Position numbers and translations under genes: made by a program. 64,000 nucleotides of DNA from Bacteroidota bacterium (GTDB lineage: Bacteria > Bacteroidota > Bacteroidia > Chitinophagales > LD1): positions 1 to 64,000 of the forward strand of contig JAFDYQ010000009.1 of assembly GCA_018267365.1 (NCBI GenBank), in the 5' to 3' direction. Below the pieces are notes generated by a model, which saw only the letters and a program-made list of their open reading frames with translations, had not been told where the DNA came from and searched no databases. Shown here piece by piece: positions 27,218 through 36,555 of this stretch; within the stretch, counting starts at the first letter, position 1, and every line of letters starts with the position of its first letter.

Positions 27218-30200
27218 TTATTTACCGCTGATCATCACCTTCTGCACTGTCACTTTACCACTCTCATTCAGCTTGACTATTGCATACCATGGCTCTGTAG
27301 CGGGTAGCTCAAATTCAGTCTTATCACTTGTGCTCTTGAGTTGTGCTACAGTCTGACCCAGCAGGTTTGTCACCTCTACATCAGCGGCATTGCTGCTCGC
27401 CCGTGTGATGTACACTTTGTTTTGGTAAGCATATATATGTGCAGGATCATCGTTAGCGGCAGGCAGTATACCGGTAGCCGTTGTGCTGCTCGTTTTCTTA
27501 AACACCACACTATAGCGACCTGTGTAGTACTGGCTAGCAGCCAGATGGAGTACTATAGCAGTTTGGCTCAGGTCAGTGAGCGTACCTGTCTGCGCGTCTT
27601 TGAGGTAGGCTGTCAGGCCATCAGTATTCAGCTCCGTAGCGGTCAGTGTATAGTCTCCGGCATCTGTCGCTGCTATTTTGAGCGGCAGCACGGTAGTCTC
27701 AGTGATCTGATCCATTACATTGATGGCTAGTTCCTTTGCCGGCATATCAAAGCTCAGGTATACAGAGCTGCCGGCTGCGATCTTGGCCGCGTCATAACCT
27801 GCATCATAGCCTGCTGTCGCATTGGCGTCTGAGTAGGATACGATCTCATCAGAGTTGCCCGCACCTGTCAGGGTGAGACGGATCTCATCCTGCTGTACGC
27901 TCCTTGTTTTAAAGAAGGGAGAAGCAGTAGCAGCCACGCGTACTGTATTGTTTACAGATATGGTATTGGTGGCAGATGCCAGCACCATAAAGGCCTGTGT
28001 AGAGCTGATCTGGTCTGTAGCGCCATTGGTACCCACTGTGCCATTCCATGTAGCCCAGTTGCCGGTATACTCGCCCGTAGCCTGGAAGAGATAGGCCGAT
28101 CCATCCGTCTTACCGGCGTTGAGTGCCTTCACGGCGTTCCACGATATCGGAGATGGATATGGATTGCCTATGAGGTTCCAGCCGTCGGCAGCCGGATTGG
28201 TGGTGTTTGTCTTGGTGATCGTAGCAGATACAGTCCCATTGCCAGGTGTGCCGGTGGTAGTGATAGTCAGCGGTGCGGTATAAAGGCGGGCCGCATAGCC
28301 TCTCATAGGGGTGAGCGGGTTAGTACCAGCCGTAGTGCTGATGAAGCCACCATAGTAATCCGTAGTAGGCGAGTTAGTGCTCTCACTGTAGTACTGCAGG
28401 GTAGGATATGGCGAGTAGGCATACCAGCAGTTGACACCATTAGGCCCGCTCACAGCAAAGTCTGCCGCCCAGTCTGACACCTTGGCATTGGTCACCGGAG
28501 AGCTGATATCGCGGTAGCCTATTGTTGAGTTCGGCACATAGCGCTCTACGGTCAGATTGCCCGACCATATGCCAGCGGTACCGCTGGTGAAATTGTCGAG
28601 ATAAGCTGTATTGCCGGTACTACTCTTCAGTGTGACATGACCTGTGCTTGCATTCACACTTACGTTGCCACGGGTCATCACTATAGCTGTATTCACATCT
28701 ACTGTACCGGTGATAGTCGTCGTGCCGGCAGTCTTATTTACAGTCAGCGTATTTAGCGTTGTATTGCCATTCATGGTCTGTGCAGCAGTACCATTCAGCA
28801 CCACGCTACCGCCGCCGCTGATGGTAGCCGCAGTGGTAGAGCCTCCGGTCCAGGTGCCGCAGATGCTCAGAGATTGACCGGCATTGATAGTGATCTGCGC
28901 ACCTGATGCGATGCTCAGATTGCTCACCTGAGCAGAGGCTGTCAGCACCGGATAGACATACCCGCCGCTTACAGTCTGTATGATAGCAGGTGTAGAGCAG
29001 CTGTTCGGCACAGTGCCTGATGCCCAGTTAGACGCCGTAAACCAGTCCGAAGTATTTCCTATCCACACATTACCAGCCACGGTCAGCGTGAGTACCATAG
29101 AGTCTGCTGTCGCGCCTGTGCATGGAGAGAGGGCATTTACGGTCAGTGTGATGGTCACATTGCCGGTCTCGTTAGTACCCGGATGGTACGTAGGTGTCAG
29201 CGTGCCTGTACCTGTCAGAGAGCCGGAGCCGTTGCTGGACCAGGTATAGCTGCTATAGTTAGTAGCAGTACCACTCAGTGTGTAGGTAGAGGCATTGCTG
29301 ATAGTAGCAGTAGGGGTCGCATTTGCCGTAGCCGTAGCTGGCTGATTGATCGTCACGCTAGTGGTGGTAGAAGAGGTACAGCCAGACGGATTGCCGGCCA
29401 CCAGTGTGTAGGTGCCGGCCACTGTTGCTGCAGGTACATTATATACTGCCGATGACAGATCACCAGAAGCAGAAAAGGTAGGACTGCTGACTGTCGCAGA
29501 TGGTGTAGCCAGTAGTGTACTGCTGCTGCTGTACATGATCACAGTCACATCGTCCAGGGCGATACCCATATCATTGCCGCTATCGTTGATATCCATCCAC
29601 CGCAGCCAGATAGAGGCACCGCTGGCCAGAGGTGTGCCGAGGTTTACAGTACTGGTCACGATAGTTGCATTTGCATTGCCATTGAGTGCATTGCCCGGGC
29701 CCGAACCGCTGGCTACTGTAGAAGTATAGTCCAGAGCAGTCAGGTTGGTATAGCTACCTGAGCTGATAGCAGAGGCGGACGTACTGTAGGAGAATGCAAG
29801 CGTATTGGCCGCGGCACCGTTGCCGCCATCTCTCCACTGCTCACCTGTATACTGTACATATACCCTATCTATAGGAGCACCTGTCGTATTGGTCAGGCGC
29901 ACACCGTAGTAAATATTGCCGGTACCACCGGAACCCAGGGATCCCAGTGCGCGGTCGGTAGCTGATGTACTGCCATAGCTGAAGATACCACCGCTATTGC
30001 TACTACCTGTACCAGGTGTGATACCGGTCGTAGCCAGATTGCTGCTGCTGGCATACCAGCCAGGTATAGTAGAGTTGTCTACCCACGTCACAGATGTACC
30101 TGAGGATGGCAGGTTATTGAAGTTCTGCTGATAGATCTGACCGGAGCTAGCAGAGCCTGCGCTCCACTGATAGGTCATAAAGCCGGACCCGCCGGCTGTC

Positions 30201-32383
30201 AGCCTCAGTGTATCTCCCTGGCAGATGGCGCTATTGCTGGAGCCCGATATCGTAGGCAGAGGGTCTACCGAGACAGCGAGTGTGCGTGGTGTACCAGAGC
30301 AGTTGCCGTTAGACGGCGTCACCGCTATAGTACCCCCGGAGGCACCTGCACTCACGGTGATAGAGTTAGTAGTACCGCCGGCAGTCTGTGTCCAGCCGGA
30401 TGGCAGGTTCCAGGTGTAGGTCATGCCGGATACGTTGGTCACGGTATAGGTGATGCCGGTAGCACCTGTACATACGCTCGGGCTGCCGCTGATCACAGAG
30501 GGCTGCGATGGTACAGTGACCGGAGCTACAGCCAGAGTAGAGGCCGGGCCATCGCAGTAGCCGTTATTAGCCACCACACTTACTGTACCCCCACCTGTGC
30601 CGGTAGTCACAGTGATAGAGTTGGTGTTGCCGCCGCCTGTTTGGACCCATCCGGATGGTAGGGTCCAGGTATAGGTCACGCCGGATACATTGGTCACGCT
30701 ATACACGATTCCGGAAGTAGATTTGCAAGGGGCTGCAGGGCCTGTGATAGCCGATGGCTGTGCAGGAGGGGCTACACCTGTGCCATCTGCAGCTACATCT
30801 GCAGGGAGCGGAGAGCCGCCGCCACTCACCGGTATAGTACCCGCATATGACTGCACGAGTGATGGAGAGAACTTCACATATACCGGCTGGCTAAACACAC
30901 CTCCACCCTGTGTGATGGTCAGGCTGCTGGTGTAGGTACCACCGGATGTAGTGCTGAATGTATATCCTGTCAGTGGGCCGACTGTGATATCTGCAGTGGT
31001 CAGGCTCACACCTGTAATTGTAAAGCTATTAGGACCACCGGTGCTGCCTGTGCATACATTGCCAAAAGAGTTGAGGCTGCTGGTGGTTAATATCGGAGAT
31101 GGCGAGTTGGTCAAAAAAGATTTCTCCGGGCCATAGTAGGTGCTGTATGCTGTAGTGACATAAGCATGATAATAATATGTAGTGCCGGATGAAAGGCCCG
31201 TCAGGCTGGAGGTGAATATGCCACCGCTCAGATTGCTGCTGGATACCTGCGTGCCAGTGCCGGTAGCAAAACCGCTGGTCGTGCTGTACTCTATGCCATA
31301 TGCCATGAACGGACTACAGCCCGCACCTGTCACAAATCCGGTGTCGATAGCAGATGAGGTAGTGATATTGCTCGCTCCGCCTGTGGTCAGGGTAGGTGCC
31401 GTATTGATACCCGTGCCTGCTGCAGCCACGTTGATAGACGTAGCACCACCACCACCTATGGCTATATTGCCGCCATAGAATTGTACGAGCGTCGGTGAAA
31501 ATTGTACATAAACCTTCTGGCTGTAGGCGCCGCCACCTTGTGTCAGGGACAGCGAAGAAGTGTAAGGGCCTGCGTAAGATGTCGAGTAGCTATATCCCGT
31601 CAGGGCACCTACTGTCACATTGGTGGCCGAGAGACCTACACCTGTGATAGTAAAAGAATCCGAAGCGCTGGGGGTATTGATACATACGCTGCCGAAACCA
31701 TGCAGCGCCGTAGCGCTCAGATAGGTAGAGGGTACTGGAGCACCCGTACCTTGTATATTGACCGACGTACTTGTATTGGGGCTATTCAGGTACCAGGTTC
31801 CTGCAGTGCCGCTGGCACCCCATGTCACTATGCGGAAATTAACTACAGTACCCGGCGCAAGATTTTGCAAGGCAGATATACCGCTTAGGGGTATCGCCGG
31901 TTCTGTATTGCCTGAGCTGGAGGTGCCGGAGCCCCATGTGATATTGGATCCGATATCTACATATGATCCGCCATTGATACTATACTGCCATATACCAGTA
32001 GATGGGCCTGTACCGGAGCGACGGATATTATACGGTCTGATAGTATCCAGAGAGAGGTTGTAGCCGGTCGTCACAGTCAGCGATATGGTCACAAAGTTAT
32101 TGGCGGCGATCGCCGCTGCCTCAGTGCTGGCAGAGGTGCTGAATCCGTTACCACCCCACGCGTTGCCAGCTCCGCTACCTGTCGTACCGATACCTGACCC
32201 ACGGGTCAGTGTCACCGACCCCACACTGACATCTGTGGTGGTAGCGTTAAAGGGACTAGCCCCAAAATTGTTGGTTCCGCCCGATAGGCCGTTAAAATTA
32301 AAATCGGCTATGGTCGTGGCTACTGATGGCAGTGACTGCAGCAGCATCCAGACGCCGAAAGTGTAGTAAAAGATTTTTCGCAT
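27218..32383 (-). CDS. Giant T9SS-sorted adhesin-like protein
   Basis: This 1721-residue Ser/Thr/Gly-rich surface protein has a signal peptide (MRKIFYYTFGVWMLLQSLPSVA). Residues about 20-220 are a lectin-like/choice-of-anchor module (SPNTSTSVNIQGTG). Two copies of a domain (about 222-328 and 433-540, pattern FGSVC...SFTITGVxL...GYxFS...QGGGxxSQ) flank an FN3-like domain. Two copies of a PKD/Ig-like domain follow (about 545-712, GVTYTWTLPSGWVQTGGG and GMTYTWNLPSGWTQTAGG). Further modules include a beta-sandwich with TIPGWYASSSN and a beta-strand repeat region. The C-terminus (VYITRASSNAADVEVTNLLGQTVAQL) is a type A T9SS sorting domain. Such proteins mediate adhesion or gliding in relatives. 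The role here is inferred from architecture only. Confidence 0.85.
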   Translation of the reverse strand: MRKIFYYTFGVWMLLQSLPSVATTIADFNFNGLSGGTNNFGASPFNATTTDVSVGSVTLTRGSGIGTTGSGAGNAWGGNGFSTSASTEAAAIAANNFVTISLTVTTGYNLSLDTIRPYNIRRSGTGPSTGIWQYSINGGSYVDIGSNITWGSGTSSSGNTEPAIPLSGISALQNLAPGTVVNFRIVTWGASGTAGTWYLNSPNTSTSVNIQGTGAPVPSTYLSATALHGFGSVCINTPSASDSFTITGVGLSATNVTVGALTGYSYSTSYAGPYTSSLSLTQGGGAYSQKVYVQFSPTLVQFYGGNIAIGGGGATSINVAAAGTGINTAPTLTTGGASNITTSSAIDTGFVTGAGCSPFMAYGIEYSTTSGFATGTGTQVSSSNLSGGIFTSSLTGLSSGTTYYYHAYVTTAYSTYYGPEKSFLTNSPSPILTTSSLNSFGNVCTGSTGGPNSFTITGVSLTTADITVGPLTGYTFSTTSGGTYTSSLTITQGGGVFSQPVYVKFSPSLVQSYAGTIPVSGGGSPLPADVAADGTGVAPPAQPSAITGPAAPCKSTSGIVYSVTNVSGVTYTWTLPSGWVQTGGGNTNSITVTTGTGGGTVSVVANNGYCDGPASTLAVAPVTVPSQPSVISGSPSVCTGATGITYTVTNVSGMTYTWNLPSGWTQTAGGTTNSITVSAGASGGTIAVTPSNGNCSGTPRTLAVSVDPLPTISGSSNSAICQGDTLRLTAGGSGFMTYQWSAGSASSGQIYQQNFNNLPSSGTSVTWVDNSTIPGWYASSSNLATTGITPGTGSSNSGGIFSYGSTSATDRALGSLGSGGTGNIYYGVRLTNTTGAPIDRVYVQYTGEQWRDGGNGAAANTLAFSYSTSASAISSGSYTNLTALDYTSTVASGSGPGNALNGNANATIVTSTVNLGTPLASGASIWLRWMDINDSGNDMGIALDDVTVIMYSSSSTLLATPSATVSSPTFSASGDLSSAVYNVPAATVAGTYTLVAGNPSGCTSSTTTSVTINQPATATANATPTATISNASTYTLSGTATNYSSYTWSSNGSGSLTGTGTLTPTYHPGTNETGNVTITLTVNALSPCTGATADSMVLTLTVAGNVWIGNTSDWFTASNWASGTVPNSCSTPAIIQTVSGGYVYPVLTASAQVSNLSIASGAQITINAGQSLSICGTWTGGSTTAATISGGGSVVLNGTAAQTMNGNTTLNTLTVNKTAGTTTITGTVDVNTAIVMTRGNVSVNASTGHVTLKSSTGNTAYLDNFTSGTAGIWSGNLTVERYVPNSTIGYRDISSPVTNAKVSDWAADFAVSGPNGVNCWYAYSPYPTLQYYSESTNSPTTDYYGGFISTTAGTNPLTPMRGYAARLYTAPLTITTTGTPGNGTVSATITKTNTTNPAADGWNLIGNPYPSPISWNAVKALNAGKTDGSAYLFQATGEYTGNWATWNGTVGTNGATDQISSTQAFMVLASATNTISVNNTVRVAATASPFFKTRSVQQDEIRLTLTGAGNSDEIVSYSDANATAGYDAGYDAAKIAAGSSVYLSFDMPAKELAINVMDQITETTVLPLKIAATDAGDYTLTATELNTDGLTAYLKDAQTGTLTDLSQTAIVLHLAASQYYTGRYSVVFKKTSSTTATGILPAANDDPAHIYAYQNKVYITRASSNAADVEVTNLLGQTVAQLKSTSDKTEFELPATEPWYAIVKLNESGKVTVQKVMISGK

Positions 32384-32652
32384 GATAAATAGGGATTAGA
32401 GCACAAATATCTGCAAGAAGTGTTAAGGAAGGATGAAGGGATACTAAAAATTCAATGAAAAGAAGTACACAATCCAGTAACAATCAGGCCTGTGTATCTG
32501 TTGATTGCACTTGATCCGATATATTATCTGATCATTATCATCTAGGTGAGCTCTGAGATTCTGATTTTGATCAGACAGATTGACTCGGTCAATAGGATAT
32601 TGCATTCCACAGCTATCGGTGGATAGGCGCATCCATATTCACAATTCTGGTA
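32384..32652. other. Intergenic stretch without a recognised gene
   Basis: This 269-base AT-rich stretch lies upstream of the giant adhesin and downstream of the di-haem oxidoreductase gene, both leftward. It should contain the adhesin promoter, but no exact TAnnTTTG was found near the start (GATATTTG, one mismatch, is closest). TGATC-type short palindromes (CTGATCATTATCATC, TTTTGATCAGAC) occur. A 62-codon open frame on the minus strand shows no protein-like pattern. Confidence 0.5.
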
Positions 32653-34047
32653 TCAGAGTGATTTGAGAAAGGCTATCAGAGCGTCCCTGTCAGCCTTGCG
32701 CAGACGCGTCACATAGGCCTTTGCCCTGGCCGCCTCGCCGCCATGCCACATGATAGCCTCTATCAGGGTCCGCGCCCGTCCATCGTTCAGATAATGAGGC
32801 GGATAGGCTATGCGCTCATACAGGCCTACCCCCCACAGGGGCGGGGTCCGCCACTCTGCTCCGGTAGCCAGGTAGTCGGGTCGGCCATCCTCCAGGCTTC
32901 CCCCCATATCATGTAGCAGCAGGTCTGTATATGGATGTATGCGCTGATGAGACACAGAAGGGAAGCCCACATCTGTCCCGGTAGTCAGCGTTTCTACATG
33001 GCATTTGACACATGATGCGGCTTTAAATATTTCTTTGCCGCGCAGCACCTGTGCATCTGTCACATCTCTGCGGGCGGGCACGCCCAGCGTATGTATATAA
33101 AAATCAATGGCGTTCAAGACGCTATCGGGCATTTCAGGATCATCTTTCAGCCCGTCATCTTGGGGCTGACCGTAGCTGGTTTCTACCGGTGCCAGGCGGG
33201 TGGTGATACCTATATCATTACTCAGCGCGCCTGCTACCTGGTTTAGTATGCTGGAGACATTCGCCTTCCAGCCAAAGCGTCCTAGCCTCATGCTCTTGGT
33301 ATCCGGATCCCACACATAGTTTGGCCGCCCGCTGATACCATCCTGATCGCGGTCGTCTGGGTCAGCATTGGCCAGTATATCGCTCTCAGGCACCGCCTCC
33401 AGCAGGCCCAGACCCATCACAGGCAGCGGCACGCGGGCAGACATGAGGTAGCCTCCGGGCAGTCCTGTATACGTATTGGTCAGGGTAAAAACCGGCTTTC
33501 GCAGCTCATAGGTCTCTCCGTCAGCAAATGAATAGGTCTGATAGTTATAAGTAATATTGACAGTAGCTTCGGCTTGTTTTCCCACCGGTGCCTTATCCTC
33601 TATCTGCAGGCCAAACCCGGGCACAGGAAGCGGTCCGCCATGCTCGTCAGTACCCGGCATACTGACCCGTATCAGCAGGGCAGATTTAGCACCTCCCGCT
33701 GTTGGCTCGCCGTTGCCGTCATTGTGATGGCAGGAGGCACAGGACACATTATTGTACAGCGGTCCCAGGCCACTATTCACCGGAGCAGGTGCAGTCACAA
33801 AAGTCGCTTCAAACTTACCATCCCCCAGGCCGTGCAGTGCCTCCTCGGCGGCAGTGAGGCCCGGATAGGGATTGCTAAAAGCATGTGAAGTAGCATCAAA
33901 GATCGTATTGGCTCCGCCACTCAGACGCTCATCATATCCATCGGCAGGAAAATCTCCCGGCTTGCGGCACATAGTGAGTAGCAGCAGGACTGCAAACGAT
34001 ATGATGATCGCTGCAGTCTTGCCTCTGTATGTATCCGATATTCTCAC
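32653..34047 (-). CDS. Di-haem oxidoreductase (DUF1111, MauG/CCP-like)
   Basis: This 464-residue lipoprotein-like protein (signal with lipobox LTMC near residue 27) carries two c-type haem motifs, CASCH near 102 and CVKCH near 346. It matches the di-haem oxidoreductase family often encoded beside imelysins in Bacteroidota (motifs DGNGEPTAGGAKSALLIRVS, LLHDMGGSLEDGRPDY, PLWGVGLYER, HDGRAR-like YLNDGRARTLIEAIMWHGGEA). A peroxidase or electron-transfer role in the periplasm is likely. It lies 12 bases downstream of the imelysin gene, so the two are one unit. That pairing is associated with iron uptake in other bacteria. Confidence 0.9.
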   Translation of the reverse strand: MRISDTYRGKTAAIIISFAVLLLLTMCRKPGDFPADGYDERLSGGANTIFDATSHAFSNPYPGLTAAEEALHGLGDGKFEATFVTAPAPVNSGLGPLYNNVSCASCHHNDGNGEPTAGGAKSALLIRVSMPGTDEHGGPLPVPGFGLQIEDKAPVGKQAEATVNITYNYQTYSFADGETYELRKPVFTLTNTYTGLPGGYLMSARVPLPVMGLGLLEAVPESDILANADPDDRDQDGISGRPNYVWDPDTKSMRLGRFGWKANVSSILNQVAGALSNDIGITTRLAPVETSYGQPQDDGLKDDPEMPDSVLNAIDFYIHTLGVPARRDVTDAQVLRGKEIFKAASCVKCHVETLTTGTDVGFPSVSHQRIHPYTDLLLHDMGGSLEDGRPDYLATGAEWRTPPLWGVGLYERIAYPPHYLNDGRARTLIEAIMWHGGEAARAKAYVTRLRKADRDALIAFLKSL

Positions 34048-34059
34048 GCTTTATCCTTA

Positions 34060-35169
34060 TCAGTTTTGTATATTTTGTATTACCCAGTTCTCCAGGTCAT
34101 CTTGCAGCAGTGCCTGCAGCGTAGCCAGTTTGGCCTGTATAGCCATGATCTGTGGGCGCTGGGTATATATGGCTATCTCGTAGTTTGAGTTGATCGTATT
34201 AAATGAGCCTGCTGCGTCATAGATCGCATTGGTGATCTGATTGTCCAGAGACCTGTTCTTCGCTGCCACGAGCTCGTGCAGGCTATGACCTGTTACTCCA
34301 TTATAGGTGCAGAAGTAGGCATTCTTGATGCCCTTGATGTTATTGGCAAAGTCTGTGGTCGAGTTGTGAGAGAAGCTGGACTCATCGAGTGTAGAGTCTG
34401 CCTGTCCGTTTTGGCCCAGGGGTTCCTGCATCTTGCCGGTGCCTACCTCTTCGCAGATGCGTGCCATAGCTGCTACGATAGCCTGTATCGCTGCTTTCTT
34501 CGACAGGAAAGTCGTGCTTCCATTACCGGCTCTTTTCACTTCGGCAGTATAGTTATTTGGCTGAGTGGTATCCCAGCTATTGCGCAGCGCGGTGGTGATA
34601 TCTGCTATACTCTGGGTCAGAGATACCAGATAGGTCATCTGCCGGGGGGTGATAGTAGCGGGGCGCTGCTGGCCACCCACACCGAAGAGTACATACTCCG
34701 TGGCATGAAAACCCTTCAGAGCATCCGGCAGCGCGTGTATATCCGCAGGTGTCAGGCTATTGGAGCTGGCCATCAGCGAGTCGAGCTGAGTGCGGTCCAG
34801 TGGCCAGGTATCCATAGTAGGGTCGTAGCTCTGATCCTCTACCGGGCCGAAGAGATAGGCTTCACAGTTTTCCCACGGAGCACGTGTTTGCCTCCAGGCG
34901 TTTTGCGCTGCGGCCAGATTGGCATTTGTAGGAGCTGCACTGAGGCTGGCTGCCGCCTGCTGTAGCACCAGCGCATTGGCCTGTATATCTCTGTAGTTTG
35001 GATTGACTAGCACATCTGCGAAATCCCTCAGGACGTTTTCCTCAGTGACCACACTGCCCTCTGTAGTCACAGGGGGTATGTCACTGGTCATAGTCGTTAT
35101 TGTTTCAGGTTTTCTGCAGCCTGCCGTGAGCAGCACTGCAGAGAGCAGGAGGAGTGGGAGTTTTTTCAT
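34060..35169 (-). CDS. Imelysin family lipoprotein
   Basis: This 369-residue lipoprotein (MKKLPLLLLSAVLLTAGC, lipobox LTAGC) has the imelysin pattern: helical bundle, APWENCEAYLFGPV, and the conserved GFHATEYVLFG near residue 155 (GxHxxE motif). Imelysins such as EfeO-like and IrpA proteins are linked to iron uptake, and the old peptidase name is doubtful. It is followed 12 bases later by the di-haem oxidoreductase gene. The upstream leftward genes (haem-monooxygenase-like, Rieske, porin) fit the same iron theme. No operator like the one upstream of the porin gene was seen here. Confidence 0.9.
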   Translation of the reverse strand: MKKLPLLLLSAVLLTAGCRKPETITTMTSDIPPVTTEGSVVTEENVLRDFADVLVNPNYRDIQANALVLQQAAASLSAAPTNANLAAAQNAWRQTRAPWENCEAYLFGPVEDQSYDPTMDTWPLDRTQLDSLMASSNSLTPADIHALPDALKGFHATEYVLFGVGGQQRPATITPRQMTYLVSLTQSIADITTALRNSWDTTQPNNYTAEVKRAGNGSTTFLSKKAAIQAIVAAMARICEEVGTGKMQEPLGQNGQADSTLDESSFSHNSTTDFANNIKGIKNAYFCTYNGVTGHSLHELVAAKNRSLDNQITNAIYDAAGSFNTINSNYEIAIYTQRPQIMAIQAKLATLQALLQDDLENWVIQNIQN

Positions 35170-35259
35170 GTTTATCTCTATGGTGTATGGTTGCTATGTA
35201 TTGTCATCATAGTGTCATGTGTTTTATCATTTGTACTTTTCGCAGACTATAGCACAGGC

Positions 35260-35409
35260 ATGGCGCGTACATTTGATATAATGCGCACCCGTATCCGAAA
35301 TTTTTTCCGCTTTGATGCTGATGATCCACTTATGTGGGTCATCGTAGCTATACTGCTCATCGCGCTCATCATTTTAGCCGCAGATATGGCGGTATGGTTC
35401 CTATTTTGA
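35260..35409 (+). CDS. Possible 49-residue single-helix membrane protein
   Basis: From ATG 35260 an open frame encodes ARTFDIMRTRIRNFFRF, then DADDPLMW and a long hydrophobic helix (VIVAILLIALIILAADMAVWFLF). The charge and helix pattern is protein-like, but the gene is short, alone on this strand in a leftward cluster, and overlaps the 3' end of the 71-residue gene by 9 bases. The frame is open upstream to 35191 with another hydrophobic stretch. A homologue search would settle it. Confidence 0.35.
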   Translation: MARTFDIMRTRIRNFFRFDADDPLMWVIVAILLIALIILAADMAVWFLF

Positions 35410-35616
35410 GAGGGCCATATCTCTTTTGCGTTTCCTGTTGGCCTCCATTATTTCCAGGTATTCTATTGCCTTATTCAGCTCTCGTATCTGCCGCTGATAG
35501 TGGAGGGTGGCGTCAGGACTCACTATCATACCGGGCGCTCCCTTGATATTGGCCTCCAGCACCGCTCTGCTTTTGCGGAGCACCTCTATAGGATATGTGG
35601 TCTGGCTTTTTACCAT
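35401..35616 (-). CDS. Small protein of unknown function (71 residues)
   Basis: This short, basic, coiled-coil-like protein (VLRKSRAVLEANIKG, YQRQIRELNKAIEYLEIMEANRKRKRDMALSK) has no signal peptide. Its start codon lies one base past the stop of the 52-residue membrane gene, and that gene overlaps the monooxygenase gene, so the three look translationally linked. No family is recognised. Its position in a tight unit with redox genes is the only functional hint. Confidence 0.6.
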   Translation of the reverse strand: MVKSQTTYPIEVLRKSRAVLEANIKGAPGMIVSPDATLHYQRQIRELNKAIEYLEIMEANRKRKRDMALSK

Positions 35617-35617
35617 T

Positions 35618-35776
35618 TTAGTTTTTTGCCATGAGACCCATCCATACTGCGGCGCCCAGCGCCAGCCATACCAGTCCTTTGAGCAGGAAGAGGGAAAAAA
35701 CCACGATGCCGGATTTCTTCACCCAGCCGGCCCATTTGCCTTTCCTTACCGCTGTTGTATGATCCTCCTGTATCAT
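35618..35776 (-). CDS. Tiny single-helix membrane protein (52 residues)
   Basis: ATG 35776 begins MIQEDHTTAVRKGKWAGWVKK, then one hydrophobic helix (SGIVVFSLFLLKGLVWLALG, AAVWMGLM) and AKN. A basic/Trp-rich N-terminus followed by a single helix suggests an inner-membrane protein with the N-terminus inside. Its ATGA overlaps the stop codon of the monooxygenase gene, and its stop lies one base before the start of the next gene. Continuous coupling supports a real gene. No family is recognised; helper of a membrane redox complex is only a guess. Confidence 0.65.
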   Translation of the reverse strand: MIQEDHTTAVRKGKWAGWVKKSGIVVFSLFLLKGLVWLALGAAVWMGLMAKN

Positions 35777-36114
35777 CTGGCCAGTACGGAGTAGGTCTTG
35801 AATGATGAACGCATGGGCGGCTCCTTGCCCTCCTGCCTGGCTTTGGCTATGTCTTCAAAGCCCCTCTTGTGTCCTTCGCGAAATTCGGGAGATCCTGTCC
35901 ATGCCTTAAACGACTCCTCCGAATCCCAGTAGCTGACTATCAGAAAAGAACTGCCATCAGAAGGCTTTAGCACCTCCATGCTGCGAAAGCCGGGCATGCG
36001 GTCTATGTGATGTGCACGGGTGGAAAACAATTCTTCGAAGCGCGGCTTGTAGCTGTCATCGCAGTCTATATAGTTGATAGCTACAAAAGAGTGATCTGTT
36101 GGATTGCTTGTCAT
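35773..36114 (-). CDS. Antibiotic-biosynthesis-monooxygenase fold protein (IsdG/HmoB-like)
   Basis: This 113-residue ferredoxin-like alpha/beta barrel protein has the ABM pattern: FVAINYIDC, FEELFSTRAHHIDRMPGFRSMEVLKP, FLIVSYWDSEESFKAWTGSPEFREGHKRGF. The N, W and H positions resemble haem-degrading IsdG/HmoB enzymes, which free iron from haem, but other ABM proteins share the fold. Location in a cluster with imelysin, di-haem and Rieske genes favours haem handling. ATG 36114 is chosen; the frame is open 8 codons further, starting at TTG 36138, which would overlap the Rieske gene. Confidence 0.78.
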   Translation of the reverse strand: MTSNPTDHSFVAINYIDCDDSYKPRFEELFSTRAHHIDRMPGFRSMEVLKPSDGSSFLIVSYWDSEESFKAWTGSPEFREGHKRGFEDIAKARQEGKEPPMRSSFKTYSVLAR

Positions 36115-36130
36115 GTTATACGCTTTTATG

Positions 36131-36553
36131 TTAGTCAAAATGGATGATTACATCAGTAGCGCTTACAGAGGTAGGGTAGTGCTTCAGATTGTATTCTGCA
36201 GGTCCTTGTGTCACCACACCCTCGCGGTCAAACATGCTGCCGTGCAGAGAGCAGGTATAGCCTGTGCCGGTAGAGGTGAGCGGATTGTCAAAGTGGGTAC
36301 ACTTCAGTAGTAAGGCCGTATAGCTATTGTCCTTTTCCTTCCTTATGGCCACATCATACTCCAGTCCGCGAAAGGATGTGATGAGCAGGTCTGACGAGGC
36401 GAACATACTGAGCGGTATCGCGGCTTTGTGGTCTTTTACTTCCGCTTTGTAGATCGGCGTGTGTGAGCAGGCAGCCAGCTCTGTGAGCATCCAGCCCGCC
36501 GCGATGCCTATACAGGCTTTGCATGTCTTTTGCAGAAATTCTTTTCTTTCCAT
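36131..36553 (-). CDS. Rieske [2Fe-2S] lipoprotein-like protein
   Basis: This 140-residue protein has an N-terminal signal (KEFLQKTCKACIGIAAGWMLTELAAC) with a possible lipobox, then a Rieske fold. Cluster ligands are CTH near residue 85 (LLKCTHFDNP) and CSLHG near 104 (YTCSLHGSMFDREG), the C-x-H and C-x-x-H pattern. It would carry electrons in the periplasm. It is not accompanied by cytochrome b, so it is not an obvious bc1 subunit. It lies 2 bases downstream of the porin gene and 16 bases upstream of the monooxygenase gene. Confidence 0.85.
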   Translation of the reverse strand: MERKEFLQKTCKACIGIAAGWMLTELAACSHTPIYKAEVKDHKAAIPLSMFASSDLLITSFRGLEYDVAIRKEKDNSYTALLLKCTHFDNPLTSTGTGYTCSLHGSMFDREGVVTQGPAEYNLKHYPTSVSATDVIIHFD

Positions 36554-36555
36554 GA

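Noticed and set aside
32444..32632. 62-codon frame in the intergenic stretch before the adhesin
   Set aside because: No signal, domain or coding bias, and no close promoter; left as noncoding.
34276..34965. 229-codon open frame antisense to the imelysin gene
   Set aside because: It is fully inside a clear gene on the other strand and has no recognisable domain.
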